Positions 38,303 to 50,284 of a stretch of DNA of 64,000 bases are shown in pieces. Within the stretch, counting starts at the first letter, position 1. Each line of letters begins with the position of its first letter. The stretch comes from Diplonema papillatum. Lineage: Eukaryota > Euglenozoa > Diplonemea > Diplonemida > Diplonemidae. The position numbers were made by a program, and so were the translations under genes. The stretch covers positions 53,818-117,817 of the forward strand of contig JAPJBO010000158.1 in the NCBI GenBank assembly GCA_030068145.1, read 5' to 3'. A model generated the notes under the pieces. That model made no database searches, had not been told where the DNA came from, and saw only the letters and a program-made list of their open reading frames with translations.

Positions 38303-38828
38303 AAGGTTTGTGTGTACGTGCCGGGGGGAGGGGGAAGGGGCGAGCCTTCCACTAGAGTGCAGGACATGATCGTTAGGCTAGTCTCCTCCCATCCACGCCG
38401 CCAGCATTCTCTTCCGACTTTACAGGTCATTGCATCACGGACCGGCTCAGCGGAGCATGCAAGCACACCCCATATTTGCCCAATCGCAGGTGCTAGTGCT
38501 TGACGTTCGGCCACTTGCACCAGTAAGGGACTGATCGATGAAAACACGTTTGGACGCAGCGATGAAGCCTCCAGACAAAGTCGAAGACAAATTCGCAGCT
38601 CCCACACATAGCCGCCCCGACGCCTGTATGCGCACGCGTGCATTATCATAGCCAGCGGAAGTGCAACGAATGGACTGCTTAGCTAAGGCCGACCACGTCT
38701 AGCTCGGGGATACGATGCATAATGCCCCTTCCCCTCAGCCCCTGGAACGTCCACGACTACAAAAAAAAAAAAAAACACGCACAAAGGATTTGTCAAAGCT
38801 GAATCATCACAAGCAAACAAGACAAGGT

Positions 38829-39044
38829 GGAAATACTCGAGGGGCTGCCTTGTGCTTACTTCGAAGGAGGCTAGAGGGGGAGAAACAATACAACTACAAA
38901 ATGGGTCTTTTTTGTTGAACGCTTACGCCCGCCACTAAACCCAGATTTACCTGTGTTTCGTGTGGGCTACAGCACATTTACCTCCTTTGATCTTTTGCAA
39001 CTGGCAGCCTCCTCAAGTATTTCCTACAAAGCAGGTGCTTATAC
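38829..39044 (+). mobile_element. MITE family C, fullest copy
   Basis: GGAAATACTCGAGGGGCTGC at the start and GGCAGCCTCCTCAAGTATTT near the end are imperfect inverted repeats. The body carries GGCTAGAGGGGGAGAAACAA and GGGTCTTTTTTGTTGAACGC. Matches 4149-4309. Confidence 0.75.
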
Positions 39045-39252
39045 AAAAGAACACCATTCTGTACGCCCATACAGGATCGTCGAAGCAAAACTAAAAACCG
39101 GACGCGTCTCTGCGCGCAGGAATTCGGATGCCGCGTGTTGATCGTGGGATGGGCGGCCGTCCTTCTCTGAAATCAACCCTATATGGCAAGCTATTTCGAT
39201 TCCTGCAAACATACAGCTTCGAAGGCCTTTTCTTTTTCTTTTTTCATACATG

Positions 39253-39545
39253 CCTTCTGGGTGGCAGCTGTGTCAGGATAAGTAGCGAGATCTGAGGCCC
39301 TGTGATGGCTGAGTGCACACCTAAGCAGGGCTGCATCCTCGTGTTGTAGCCGTGTTGTGTAGAAGGCTTCGTGGAGGCCTGGTCAACCACCTCATCACTA
39401 TAGGCACAAACCATTCTCGACCGTGATTGGACAGTCGGGATTGCCGGGGGCGGGTCTCCATGAAGCAGAGAATTGTAAAGCAAGACCTGCCCCCTGCGCC
39501 TGCTGTCTCCGGCTGCTTCGGCAGACGACACATGCTGCTACTACT
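39253..39545 (+). repeat. Dispersed repeat family H, longest copy
   Basis: Its first half matches 32522-32665 and its second half (GACCGTGATTGGACAGTCGG, GGCGGGTCTCCATGAAG, CGGCAGACGACACATGC) matches 54265-54417, so it links the two partial copies. Confidence 0.75.
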
Positions 39546-39927
39546 ACTACTACTACTTTTCATACATGCACTGCCGGAGGAGTAAGTGTTCACCACCGCA
39601 AGACTGGCGCTTCAGCGCGGACTCTCTCTGGCGGAACACGACTTTCTGGCGGCGTGCGCGGGCTCTTTTCACCCAGACAGGCCCACCCGGTTATCTAGCC
39701 AGACTTAGTTCACCAGGAGCAGACCCCAACAAGTGTTCGTGACCAGTCACGTTGACCGTGGGGAGCTCTTACCGTTTCTCATTCCCCACCCTGGTGACAG
39801 GAGAAAGAAGGGAGAATCGTCATGACTGACACTCTGTCGTCAAGGACAGTTCCCGAAGCAAAACAAAAAGAGTCCAACGGTAACTTTTCACTCTGAAAGA
39901 AGAGGATGGACCCTCCCCAGGGGGGGC

Positions 39928-40106
39928 TAGTCCCTCAAGGTTTCATTCCCCACTTTGGGAGCCGTACTCCCCTCTTTACAACTTTCTATTTTCTATTTTG
40001 CATCCCTTTCCTAGACGACATCTTCCTCGAAGAAGGCTTGATGCTAGCATCAACCATGCATGAGAGGCAGTGCTCTGCCTAAACATTAAACTAAGATTTT
40101 CCCCCA
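39928..40106 (+). repeat. Dispersed repeat family G
   Basis: CTAGTCCCTCAAGGTTTCAT, GATGCTAGCATCAACCATGC and AAACTAAGATTTTCCCCC; second full copy of the family in the oxidase B intron. Confidence 0.75.
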
Positions 40107-40880
40107 ACTACGATTACCCCCCCATTTTAAAGCAAAGCGAATCATCATCATCATCGTCATCACACAATCGAGCAGATGGCTGTATATCTGCAAATCTGTA
40201 AATTGTTCCGCATGCCACGAGCCTCCGCCGAAATAGGCATTCAGGCGGCGCCGCGAGGCCGTCAACTCCAAAAATCCCCGTTTTGACGAAGGACACCCGG
40301 AAACATTACGTAGCCTCTAGAGACTCACTCCCCGATATTTCTCAACGGAGTTTTTGGGGGTGCTTCCCGGCGCCAAGCTACTCCTCACGGGGTTTGCATT
40401 TTTCGAGGGTCAGCCTGGAAGTGTATATCTGAGCCAATTCACCCGCCCACCCCTGAAAGCGACCTGAGCTCGATCTCGTGGCGATGCTACTTGATTTTGT
40501 GGAGACTACTTGATTTTGTGGAGACGCCCATACTCTGGTGAAACCACCCCATCCCGCCTGATATGAGATGCGGATTGTTGCGTTCTGACTTAAACGTTTT
40601 CGCAGCGATTGCACTCGATTTTTCGCTCGATTACGCTCTGAGAAACTGATGCAGATTATCGCCACCGATTCTTTGCAATCTAACCCAACCTACGAGGCTC
40701 GAAAACATTCGATCGGGCTGGGAGTGAATTGGCTCAATATCTAGCGCAGGAAGCGCTGTCGAATACAGCAGACCGATGAAGAGCAAAAACCGTGTACGAC
40801 GGGACATGGAAAAACGCCCACGTTTCTGGAAAAAAATCTCTAAAATCCCGGATGCGAACTATAACAGGGGATTAGCTTCT
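40107..40880. other. Gene-free spacer
   Basis: It has a short duplicated block (CTACTTGATTTTGTGGAGAC twice near 40488-40525). No gene is recognised. Confidence 0.4.
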
Positions 40881-40883
40881 ATA

Positions 40884-41092
40884 TCATGCGGGTCAAAACC
40901 TTGTGTCTTTTTGGCCATTCAAACCGATCCGAAAAAAAATTGGGGTTTTTGAATTTTAAAATTTTGGAACAAAAACTGCGGTAACTTTTGAGGAAGTTGA
41001 GCAATTTTTTTTTTCCCAAATTTTTTTTTTTGGGGGCCATCGGCCTCGCGGGAGCGTTTTAAAAAGACACAAGGTTTTGACCCTGCATGATA
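40884..41092. mobile_element. MITE family D
   Basis: The ends ATCATGCGGGTCAAAACCTT and AAGGTTTTGACCCTGCATGA are 209 bp apart, with GGAACAAAAACTGCGGTAAC inside. It is close to 17902-18139 and to the arms of the 1.55-kb element. Confidence 0.85.
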
Positions 41093-41099
41093 TCCACAT

Positions 41100-41370
41100 T
41101 TGGACTGTCAGTCCAAAATTGGAAAAGCCGGCGGGGAAAAATAAGAAAGGAAATGGCACTACACCATCACCCAGGCCCCCGGCAGAGGTGGCCAATGTGC
41201 AATCCGAGGCACTCAGGGCCACCATTGTCGTGACGATACGCCGCGTCACGCTGTGCTGAGCTCATTCCTGAGTGAGGACGCAAAAAGCCGTCAGCGGTCC
41301 AAAATTGGAAAATGTGCCGGAGACCGAGCTAATGCCCTGTCTATAAAAAATAAGGAAAGAAACTACAAAT
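41100..41370 (+). repeat. Local duplication
   Basis: GTCAGTCCAAAATTGGAAAA followed by AATAAGAAAGGAAA at about 41107 is repeated about 187 bp later as GGTCCAAAATTGGAAAATG and AATAAGGAAAGAAA. Confidence 0.55.
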
Positions 41371-42527
41371 CGGCCACTTGTTCTTTTTCTTTTATTCATC
41401 GATTTTTTCCCCTTCACTTTTCTTAATGCAACCCAAGTTTTCTTTTGTTATTTTTTGTGCGCGTGGCTACACGTAGGGCACTGCCCAAGCCCCGACACGA
41501 ACTGTCGCAACAACAGTTTTCTGTCTCTCTTCCGAGCCAAATCTGAACGACTGCAACTTACATACCTGTGACCTCCCTGGTGCAGTGCACATGGCAATCG
41601 GGCGGCGCTGACCTCCCTGGTACAGCTGACGACGCCGACGTGCGTGGCAGAACTTGCCTTGCAACACTTGTGCAAGGGTGACGCGTTGCTTCTGTTTCTA
41701 AAAATACCCCAAGACTGCACCAAGCTCGGTGTTGTTCGGCGCGGCTTTATTTTACAGGCTCTCACGTCCTTCTTCGGCATGGAGTGGTATCGGAATTTGT
41801 ACATATTCGATGGAGTGGTCTAGCTTGGTTTGCCCACACGGGTGCAAGGTTTGAGAGGGCAGCACCGCGGCCGGTCAAAACACGCCCAAGGTAAGAAGTT
41901 CGCATAGATTTAGCTCACGCAACCACGCAAAAATTCTTTCTCTCTCTCTCTCGTACCTCTCTACTTCTGTATCTCTCTCGTTTCTCTATCGCATCTTCTA
42001 CCACCCCAGTTTGTTCCCGACAAAACACTCGACGAGCCTGAACGAAGTAGGTGCGCTCAATGATGGAGAAGCGGCGTCCGTTTAAACAGAAAAACTCACA
42101 ACTCAAAAACTCGAGTACGATACGACGACCTGTTTGCCACCGTAGGTCGGCCAAGGCTGTGGCCAGCCAGCCGGGCGTGTACCACCCCGCAGGCCCAGCA
42201 ATATTTCTCCCGACATTTTCTCATTTTTCAGGCAGGGTGCCAGACCTGGCAAGGCATTGGTCGGCAGTGTACCTCCGAGAAGCTTACCTTTGTCGTGTCG
42301 GGTTTGCTCGAAGTGTCGAGGCACCGACGAAAGACAAAGGGCATAGTTTTCCTGTTTTGCGGGATTTCCGCTGTCCTCCTCTTGGTCGTCACGCGGGCTT
42401 CGTCGAATCTTTTCAACTAAAAAAAAAAATTGCCGGAAACACAAAAAAAAAATAGGAAAAAAAAGCGTCCCCTCGATTATTTTGTTCTACCTGATGATTG
42501 TGCTCGGGGTAAAAGCCCCAGTTTCTT
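41371..42527. other. Gene-free spacer
   Basis: A CT-rich run lies at about 41937-41955. A 134-codon frame at 42051-42455 shows no domain and ends in an A-run reading. Nothing else is supported. Confidence 0.45.
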
Positions 42528-42794
42528 ACATAAGCGCCAGCTTGGAAGGAAATGCTCGACAAGAGCTGCCAACAACGAACCGAAGGGATCCCAACTGCTG
42601 TAACTACCGAACCACGTGTTGAACGGACGTCAGGCCATGCGGGTCTACCCCTTCACGACAAGACACACAAACCCAACACGTCAAAAGTCCTGAGTGAGTA
42701 CAGTCATCAGATTGTGTTTGTATTGGATTTGCCCCGACTCTACTTCTATATTACCCCCCTTCCATTCGGAGTCGAAGCAGCTACGTCGAGTATT
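42528..42794 (+). mobile_element. MITE family B copy 4
   Basis: ACATAAGCGCCAGCTTGGAA to GCAGCTACGTCGAGTATT, about 267 bp, with a small deletion in the body. Confidence 0.85.
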
Positions 42795-43178
42795 CTCTGC
42801 GGCGCTGAGTTTGCGTAGTGAGTCTCAGTTTGCCTGTCGTGCATCACAATGGCACCAGGCATCGTGGTCGTGCCGGGCTGAGTCTCCCCCAGTTGGTCGT
42901 GAGTTCAAGCTTCCTGGGAAACGCATCCCCGCAGCCTTCTGGAGTCCTCAGTGGTCTCCACATTCTATGCCGGAAAGGGAGGGAAGTGCTTCGTATGGAT
43001 TCGGTTCGCCTAGACCGGGCCGCTGTGGGGGTTTCAACTGCCGGTTTGCGCAGCGACTACGCAAAAACTCGCCCGTGCACCTTTTGCCCCCTTGTGCTGT
43101 GAAAACAAGGATGAAAATCACCCCCGCTAAAATGTCCCACTTCTTCTCCTCCGTCAGGGGTCACAGAGCAGTTTTTTT

Positions 43179-43447
43179 ACATAAGCGCCAGCTTGGAAGG
43201 AAATGCTCGACGATGCTGCCAGACGAAGAACCGAAGGGATCCCAAGTGCTACCGAACCACGTGTTGAACGGAGGTGAGGTCATGCGGGTCTATCCCTACA
43301 CGACAAATCACACAACCCAACAGGTTAAAGTCCTGAGTGAGAAAACAACACACGGTGGTGTAAGCGAAGAACAAATCAGATTGTGTTTGTATCGTATTTG
43401 CCCTTCCCCCTTCCATTCGGAGTCGAAGCAGCTACGTCGAGTATTTC
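43179..43447 (+). mobile_element. MITE family B copy 5
   Basis: Full-length copy 650 bp after copy 4, in the same orientation, with ACATAAGCGCCAGCTTGGAA and GCAGCTACGTCGAGTATTTC at its ends. Confidence 0.85.
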
Positions 43448-44619
43448 CTACTGAGGAGCACCTTTGCGGATGGCAGTCTCGGTACACTTAGCAATGGAAG
43501 ACCTTTGCCTACCAAGCCAACGCACCTTAAACGTGGAAGTCTCAACCTAACAAAACCACCAAGTTCTTCCCTGATGCGATATGCGGGGTGCAGTGCCTGC
43601 CTAAACATATTCCGAATGTTCCGAGATCAATCCCCCGTGAAGGTGTTTTCGTTCCTCTCCATTTTTATTTCATCATTTGTCCTTTTACTTTGCTTTTTTT
43701 TTTTTTTTTTTTTTTTTTTGCAAACAAGTCTTCCTGACTCTCACCGTGCGTCTCTAATTCATTGAATGATCCCTATCCCGCGCCTCTTCCACAAAATGAC
43801 CGACCAAAAACCTCAAAACCCACTAAAACAGAAAATAATATGCGCTATCCGAACAGGAAACCCCGCGTCTCATTTTAAAGTCCACCCCCCCCGAAAACCC
43901 CATCCAAAAATCAAGCGAACTTTCACTCTAAGCCCGCCCCCTCCCCCTTCCCTCCCTCCACTTCAAAAATATCTAATTTTTTGAAAACCCAGAGTTCGAA
44001 GCGAACTCATCTCTAAAAAAAAACAACTTCCCCTGGAAAAAAAACCGAAATAGCACTTCTATTTTTTTGATCTCTGTTTGGCCTCGGCTTCCGAGCCGTG
44101 CAAACCGAGAAGGCAAAACCAGTCCAAAAAACGATTGATCGAACGTCACTCGTGATTTTTCTTTTCCGAAACAAGTAACCCCCCAAAACGCAAATAAAAT
44201 AAAAATAAAATACACTACATGGTCCAAAGACACCTCCGTACGGGATCGTCGAAAATACACAAATTTAAAAAATCAGCGCTCCCCGGGGAGTCCCCCCACT
44301 AAAAATAACGCTAAAAATACATTCCAAAATTGTCTCCTCATCATCCCTTGCAAACACTCGCACGTAAACGAAGCCATCGTTTCGTGTTGTGTTTGCTGGT
44401 CATTTCATCATTTCTGCCCACCATACCTGTCAACTTACTCCCCTCCTTCTTCCGATGCCGTAGTCTCTCGTACAGGGCTTCCCTGCGGTTTCGCAACTAA
44501 GCAACAAATCTGAGCGCCTGTCTCTATCTCACACACACACTCTCTCTCTCCAATACCTGTCATACAAGCCTCAAAGCTTGCACCGGTGTCAATGAAGCCG
44601 AATGCAGTACCAACGCAAC
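43448..44619. other. Gene-free spacer
   Basis: A poly-T run (about 43698-43719) and a family E remnant at 43905-43931 (ATCAAGCGAACTTTCACTCT) with a second, altered one at 43996-44017. No gene is recognised. Confidence 0.45.
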
Positions 44620-44905
44620 GGACCCTCCACGTTATATCCCTTCTCTGACTCCGGCGAGCGCCTTCGACCCATCCCGAGGTCGTCCCGATGCATGGTATCT
44701 GTGGATGCACACACACAGAAGCGCTTACCAGCAGAGACGTGTTGCCGGTATAAGCAATACCACCATGAAGGAGACGGCTTGAGGCCGCGGATGCAATACT
44801 GCTCGGCCCACAGACTGGGGCGCTGCGGCGAGTGCGAAGCAGACAACGAAGGGCTCGCGAGGTGCTGTTCAAGGCACCACCCCCAGTTGAACACAGACCC
44901 CCACT
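44620..44905 (+). pseudogene. Fragment with CC/HH Cys-His module (LINE-tail-like)
   Basis: In the frame starting at 44602, ETCCRYKQYHHEGDG is followed by YCSAHRLGRCGEC and ARCCSRHHPQ. This repeats the pattern of the C-terminal modules of the LINE at 16.56-16.86 kb (CCRHHHHANDG, VCTEHSTTKCGEC, AACCRSGHH). No reverse transcriptase lies upstream. The likely origin is a 5'-truncated copy of a related element. Confidence 0.6.
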
Positions 44906-45207
44906 CGCAACCGTGGACGCCCCTCGCACGGGAGGCACCACGTGAAAACAGGTCTACAACACACACACACACACACTGCGTAGTGGTGGTACAGACATAC
45001 CATACAGAATACCCTGTATTTTTCACGGTCTCATGCGTACTGTGCCCACCACTGGTGGGTTCCTGGTCTCGCAGACGCGAAAGGCACCCTTTTGGCAGGC
45101 AAAGTCTTCTGTGCGTCTCCCGCACGGGATGCACGAGGGAGATAAGGCGCAAAAGGAGAGAACCCCAGCGGAACCACGGAGGAAATTTAGTACACGGTGG
45201 ACCGGTC

Positions 45208-45370
45208 ATGGTCATGACCGCATGTTTGACCGGCCAGTTTTTGACCGGTCATCTGAGAAAGTTATGCGGTCATTGACCGCATACCTTGCGGTCATTGACC
45301 GCACCCTTGCGGTCAATGACCGCAACATTGCGGTCAATGACCGCAAGGTTGCGGTCATTGAACGTATCCT
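45208..45370. repeat. Left palindrome array (TGCGGTCAATGACCGCA)
   Basis: Five or so copies of TGCGGTCAATGACCGCA or its complement-centre variant, each a perfect 8-bp inverted repeat around one base, preceded by GACCGGTCA variants. The same array is found at the right end. Confidence 0.9.
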
Positions 45371-47094
45371 GTGGTAAGCCACAAGGATTCCTGCCTTTTT
45401 GGGTTGAAAATCACCCGGTCTCGGGCTCTCTCTTTTCTGGTAAACGTGCTTCTGCGTTTCGGGGGTCAGAAACGCTGGTTGGCGAAAAGGTATGTTGGGT
45501 GTCACATACAGGGCTTTTTGGTGGGATTTCTGAGGTCACAATCACACGGTGTGCTCCAGCACCGGGTGAACTGTGCAGTCCATTTTGCGGGTGTCACACC
45601 TGCACCTGTGTAAAGTTTAGATGGCTTCGAAGTTGTAGACGTTGGAGTGCCGCGGTCTTGACCAGGACTCGCCTGGCCGCTCGCGCTCCGATCTGTGCCA
45701 AGCAGTCAGGGCGCGAGCGGAGGCATCAAATTTATGGCCTCATACGTCAAGAACCTTGTGCGCCCTGGACGCCCGCATACTCGAGGTTCTAAGCAGCGCC
45801 AGAAACTCGCCCAGAATCTGGGGAGCAGCGCCGTGGTCATGGACGGCATCGAAGATCGTCCTGAACTCCTTCACGCCCGGCGGCTTCGCCCGCCGTGGGT
45901 CCGGCGACTCCTCCTGAGGACAGCCATCATCCTACTCACGCTCTTTCATTGAGCGGGTCGTCGAGGACACACGCCGCCGCTTTGTTCTCCGCCAGCACGG
46001 ACGCCATGATGTTTAGGGGCACCCCATAGGCCCATTGTCGCCCATCAGCAACAGGCGACCACCGCCACCGTAGGGCCCGACGCCCATGCCTCGACACTTG
46101 GGCCTGTGTCCGTGGCTCTCGGAGCAGGGAGCCCCGGGGCTGGTCGGTGCCCGGGGCTCAGCCCCGGAGCGCTCCAGGAGCCCGACAGGGACGGGCATAG
46201 AACACACTTTCTACTGTTTTCCAGGTAGATCCGTTCTCAGCCGCGAGCGAGGCGACTCCTCGACTCGTCTGTGGGAGAGCGGCAGAAGAGGATAAAGGCC
46301 TCCCAGAGCTTGTATTTCCCAGCACCTTTCTTTCTTGTCCTGCTCATCCGCACCCAGTTCACTTTGGTCGTCAACGCAAACCCATCAACGCTCTCGTCCT
46401 CCGAATCTTCATCGACGGGTGAAGATCAGAGCCAAAGGGGACAGCTTTATCGGTCTCAGGGGTGAACACCGACGACCCCCTGCAGATGGCGCAGTACATG
46501 GCGCAGCTTGGGTGCGGCGGCCATCACTCAGCTGCCACCCGGACGGTGTTAACGAGTTTTCAGATTTTTCTGGACTCGGTGCCGTCGCCGCCGAAGAACC
46601 TGGCAGACCAGATCACTGCCTGGGGAGCTTGGCCGACGGCCGCCGCCCAGGCTTTGATGTGGCAAGGGGCGGTGCGGACTCGTTGCCGCTCCTCTGTCCG
46701 CATCGTGCTGCGGCACCTCGATGGGATCTCGGGCCCGAACCTCCTGCTTTTCCCGGGCCACGAGTACCAACAACTGCTCGGGACCTGAAGTCCTATTTCT
46801 TCCAATTCCCAGTAGGACGGCCGACGCCCGGGAGCCCAACGGGCTACGAGATGAGGCCAATTTTCCGCGGCGGCGAGGAGACGATGGGGGTCTTTGAGAC
46901 GCAGCTGAAGGCGAGGCGTGGGGGATGGACCTTTTCCCGACGTACAGAAGAGAGAGGGCGGAGCGTGCAGCGAGATGGACGGCCTTCGACGACACCACGG
47001 AGAAGAAGAAGGGCAAGAAGTCGGCCGTTGTCGGAGGAGACCCGTGGCTCGTACCGGAAGGGATTTCCCGACACGAAAAGTGGGGTGAGCGGAA

Positions 47095-47538
47095 ATGTGT
47101 GCCGAGCACCGGATGACGCAGTGCACCACATGTAAGACGACAACGGAATGCTGTCGCAACCATCACCACCGATGTCTCGACCATGAGATGCCGACGTGCG
47201 ACAGCTGCAAGAAACACGCCGACCTGAGGAGTAGGAGACGCGGGCACTGCTGCAGGAAAGGGCACCACCGGGCGGCCGTGGCGAGAGGAGAAGAATCAAC
47301 GACGAAGAAGAGGAAAGCGGAGCCGGAGGGCCCCGCGTCAGCGCCGAGACAGGCGAAGCGTGAGAGCGTGGTGCTCGTTCTGCCGGAAGCAGCGGAAGGC
47401 GAGCGAGGACCCGCAACATCGACATCGACTTCAGCAGCGAAGGTCGGGAAGACGGCGCTTTCTTCGGGCTTCGGACCAGGAGACCCGACGGGGGCGTGGC
47501 TCTGTATTGGTGGCGCCTGGGCAGGTCGTTTTCTATGA
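47095..47538 (+). other. CC/HH module part of the inverted-end retroelement
   Basis: The open stretch begins MCAEHRMTQCTTCKTTTECC and continues with a second repeat ending RRGHCCRKGHHR, then a low-complexity Lys/Ala/Thr-rich tail. Two repeats of C-x2-H-x4-C-x2-C plus CC/HH match those of the LINE at 16.7-16.86 kb closely in spacing. Here the module lies ahead of the RT-like part, not behind it. Part of a fossil element. Confidence 0.65.
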
Positions 47539-49337
47539 TTGCGCAGGACTCTGATTTTGTTATCACGGAGGTTGCCGGGGACGACAGGATAGTCTGGTAC
47601 GACGACTGGGCCCTCGTCGTTGCCTGTCCGGGCGCGCTTCGCGCTGTGCGCAACCGGGTCCTGCAGCATGCCCGTATGGTGCGCATGATGGTCAAGGACG
47701 AGTAGTCTGTCCTCGAGCCCAGCTCGACGCCGGTTGTCCTGGGAGTCGAGTTCGACTTCGCAGCGAAGAGGTACCGGCTGAAGCAAGGGTGGGTGCAGAA
47801 GCCGCACCTCCTCTTTTGCTCTGTCGATTTGACGCAAATGACTCTGCGCGGCGTCTGGAAGTCGTCGAGACCGCAATTTGAGCGTGGATGGTATGGGGCA
47901 CACTGCACTGCAGGGTGAGCCCAGTGCTTGCGGATGGTGACCCGAGTCGCTAGTCCGCGTGAGGGACGATATCGTTTCGTTCCTGCGGGGGTGAGCCGGC
48001 GTCTATCGGACAACCGGTGGGTCGGCTTCGACTCGAAGCTGCACCCTCGTGGAGGCGTGGTCCGATGCCGGCACGCAGGGACTGGTGGGCTCTCACAGTT
48101 GCACTCAGGGAGTTGATGCACCACGAAAGTCGAAAAGAGATTTGGGATAGCATGCAAGAATCTGTAGCGATAATCTGCATCGCCGGTTCGCACGTGATGT
48201 GTCATGTTTTCGCCTCTTTAGCCCCCTTGGGCGATGGCCGCGCTTCGATGGGCGCTCTTCTACGCCGTTTTGTTGTCGGCTCCGACGCAGAGTTCGTCCG
48301 CTTCTTCGCTCGCGTCAGTGCCGTCTTCTTGACCCTCGCCGCTGGCTTTAATGTTGATGTTGCGAGTCTCTGATGTTGCTTGTCTTCTGCTGCTTCAGGT
48401 AGCATTCCGGGTGTGCTCTTTGTCGCTTTGACGATACGTGGCGAGCAACGTTTTCCCCTCATGTGGAAACCGAGTCAGTAATCGGTTCCCTCAATCCGCT
48501 GACCATGATTGGTGCTGAAGCTCGATTCGATTGTACTTACGGTGAGGCAGTTTCTCACTGGCGTTGTGGTGGATGGAAGGTGACCTCGCCCAAGCTCGTT
48601 TCCCGGGTTAAGGCAGTCACTCAACATTCCCTTGCGCTAGTGATATCACAAATGTTACAAAGACGTGTTCTTACTTTTCCCTTTCTTCTGGGCAGTTCTC
48701 GTCAGACAATACGAAGAGCAGAAGAAACTCCATGGCGATGTGGGCCCCGTAGAGATGTCCCGCAGCACATCTTCTTTGCCGAGCTGACGACGGCAAAGTT
48801 TGCGACTCCGCTGTCGACAAGTAGAATCTTTGTCGACAACTTGCCTTTGTTTGTGCGCTCGCAGCCTTTGTTCGCACTTTCTCTCGTTGAAGAGATATTG
48901 TGCTATTTGCAAAGGCTGCCTTCCTGTTGAAATCATCTGTTCTCATAGTAGTGGACGCCACACTAATTTTTGTGTACGCCGGTACACAACTGTTTGCGAG
49001 ACTGGAGGCACTCGTTGCATCGAAGAGTTTGCAAAGGTCGACAGTCAACCTTGGGTTTTACATCGTCTGTTACGATGGAAAGGTGCGTGGCGTCCCGTGT
49101 CTTTCTTCGCACGGGCTCACCGTCGCATCGTTTGAGAGAGCTACACCACCAGGCTCGTTGCCAATCAAAAAACTGTCAGCTGTCCTCTGCGAGGTCGGTT
49201 TGAGACGCTTTCACGGGTAAAAACGGTGAGCCACTTACACGGGGGGGGGTACGTATAGTTGTAAGTGCGTACTTCGAGAATTAGGCCTTGCGTGGGTACA
49301 CTTTGCTGCCTATTTTACCTTGCAAACTGTTATAAGT

Positions 49338-49520
49338 ACCGGTTATTGACCGCAATGTTGCGGTCAATGACCGCAATGTTGCGGTCAATGACCGCAATGT
49401 TGCGGTCAATGACCGCATGGGTGCGGTCAATGATCAGTACCCTACCGGTCAATGACCGCAAGGTACCGGTCAACATTATTGCGGTCAGCGTGGTGCGGTC
49501 ATTGACCGCACCAGCCCTTG
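49338..49520. repeat. Right palindrome array (TGCGGTCAATGACCGCA)
   Basis: About six copies of the same 17-bp palindrome or close variants, then GACCGGTC next to the right terminal repeat. It mirrors the left array. Confidence 0.9.
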
Positions 49521-49634
49521 ACCGGTCCACCGTGTACTCCTCTGCCGCCCACTCCCCCCCCCCCCCCCCCTCCCCCGGTGCCATACACAGGGGCGGCGGC
49601 TCGCTACTTTTCCTCTCGTCCCCGCTGTTGTTTT

Positions 49635-49810
49635 ACATAAGCGCCAGCTTGGAAGGAAATGCTCGACGATGCTGCCAGACAAAGAACCGAAGGGAGCCGA
49701 AGTGCTGTAACTACCGAACCACGTGTTGAACGGACGTGAGGTCATGCGGGTCTACCCCTTCACGACAAATCACACAAACACAACAGGTCAAAGTCCTGAG
49801 TGAGAAAGCA
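49635..49810 (+). mobile_element. MITE family B copy 6, 3'-truncated
   Basis: ACATAAGCGCCAGCTTGGAA to GGTCAAAGTCCTGAGTGAGA; the second half is missing. Confidence 0.8.
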
Positions 49811-50284
49811 CCAGGTGTCTGCATTCTGCATTTGTTGTTTCCGTCCGTCGTCGACACATTTAAATCGAACGTGTCCCGAAGCACTCATACTCATACACGT
49901 TTAACCACAAGCCCAATCCATGTGTCCTCCCGACTTTCTACTCCAAATTTGAAAGCAAAGGAGTGAGTCCCCGTCCCCCGCCTTTCTCCCCCGATTGATG
50001 CTGAGCAGCGTTTGCCAGGACTGCAGACTAGCATCACCAAAAGAAAGCATCGAGGCGCAGGACAAAAACGACACTACTTCGCTTGAACACTGCCGGTCTC
50101 GTTTCTATTGCTCCAGGAGGGAAGGGGAGCAAAAGAGATCATTTCTTCGTCTCATTTCTTTTTTTTCCCTTGTTCGTCTTCAATCAAATCAATACAACAC
50201 ACACACACACACACTCTCTCTCTCTTCCTCTCTCTTCATCCGCACCGACCTGAAACAAGCACACCCTAACAAACCTGGGGAAGC
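49811..50284. other. Gene-free spacer
   Basis: It has (CA)n and (CT)n runs at about 50197-50230. No gene is seen. Confidence 0.4.

Larger units (their letters stand above)
45189..49538 (+). mobile_element. Degraded retroelement with inverted ends, possibly DIRS-like
   Basis: A fossil element about 4.35 kb long. Its ends AGTACACGGTGGACCGGTCA and the exact complement at 49519-49538 are followed inward by palindrome arrays. Parts seen: a CC/HH Cys-His module (47095-47300), a reverse-transcriptase-like stretch with a YDD-type motif (about 47540-47800) and RNase H-like traces to about 48850. Inverted rather than direct terminal repeats, and the RT/RNase H type, point to DIRS-like elements, though no recombinase was recognised. 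It is broken, with several breaks across the coding part. The perfect ends suggest it is not very old. Confidence 0.5.

Noticed and set aside
46844-48205. 453-codon - strand frame within the degraded retroelement
   Set aside because: The + strand carries the Cys-His and RT-like signals. The - strand frame has no recognisable motif.
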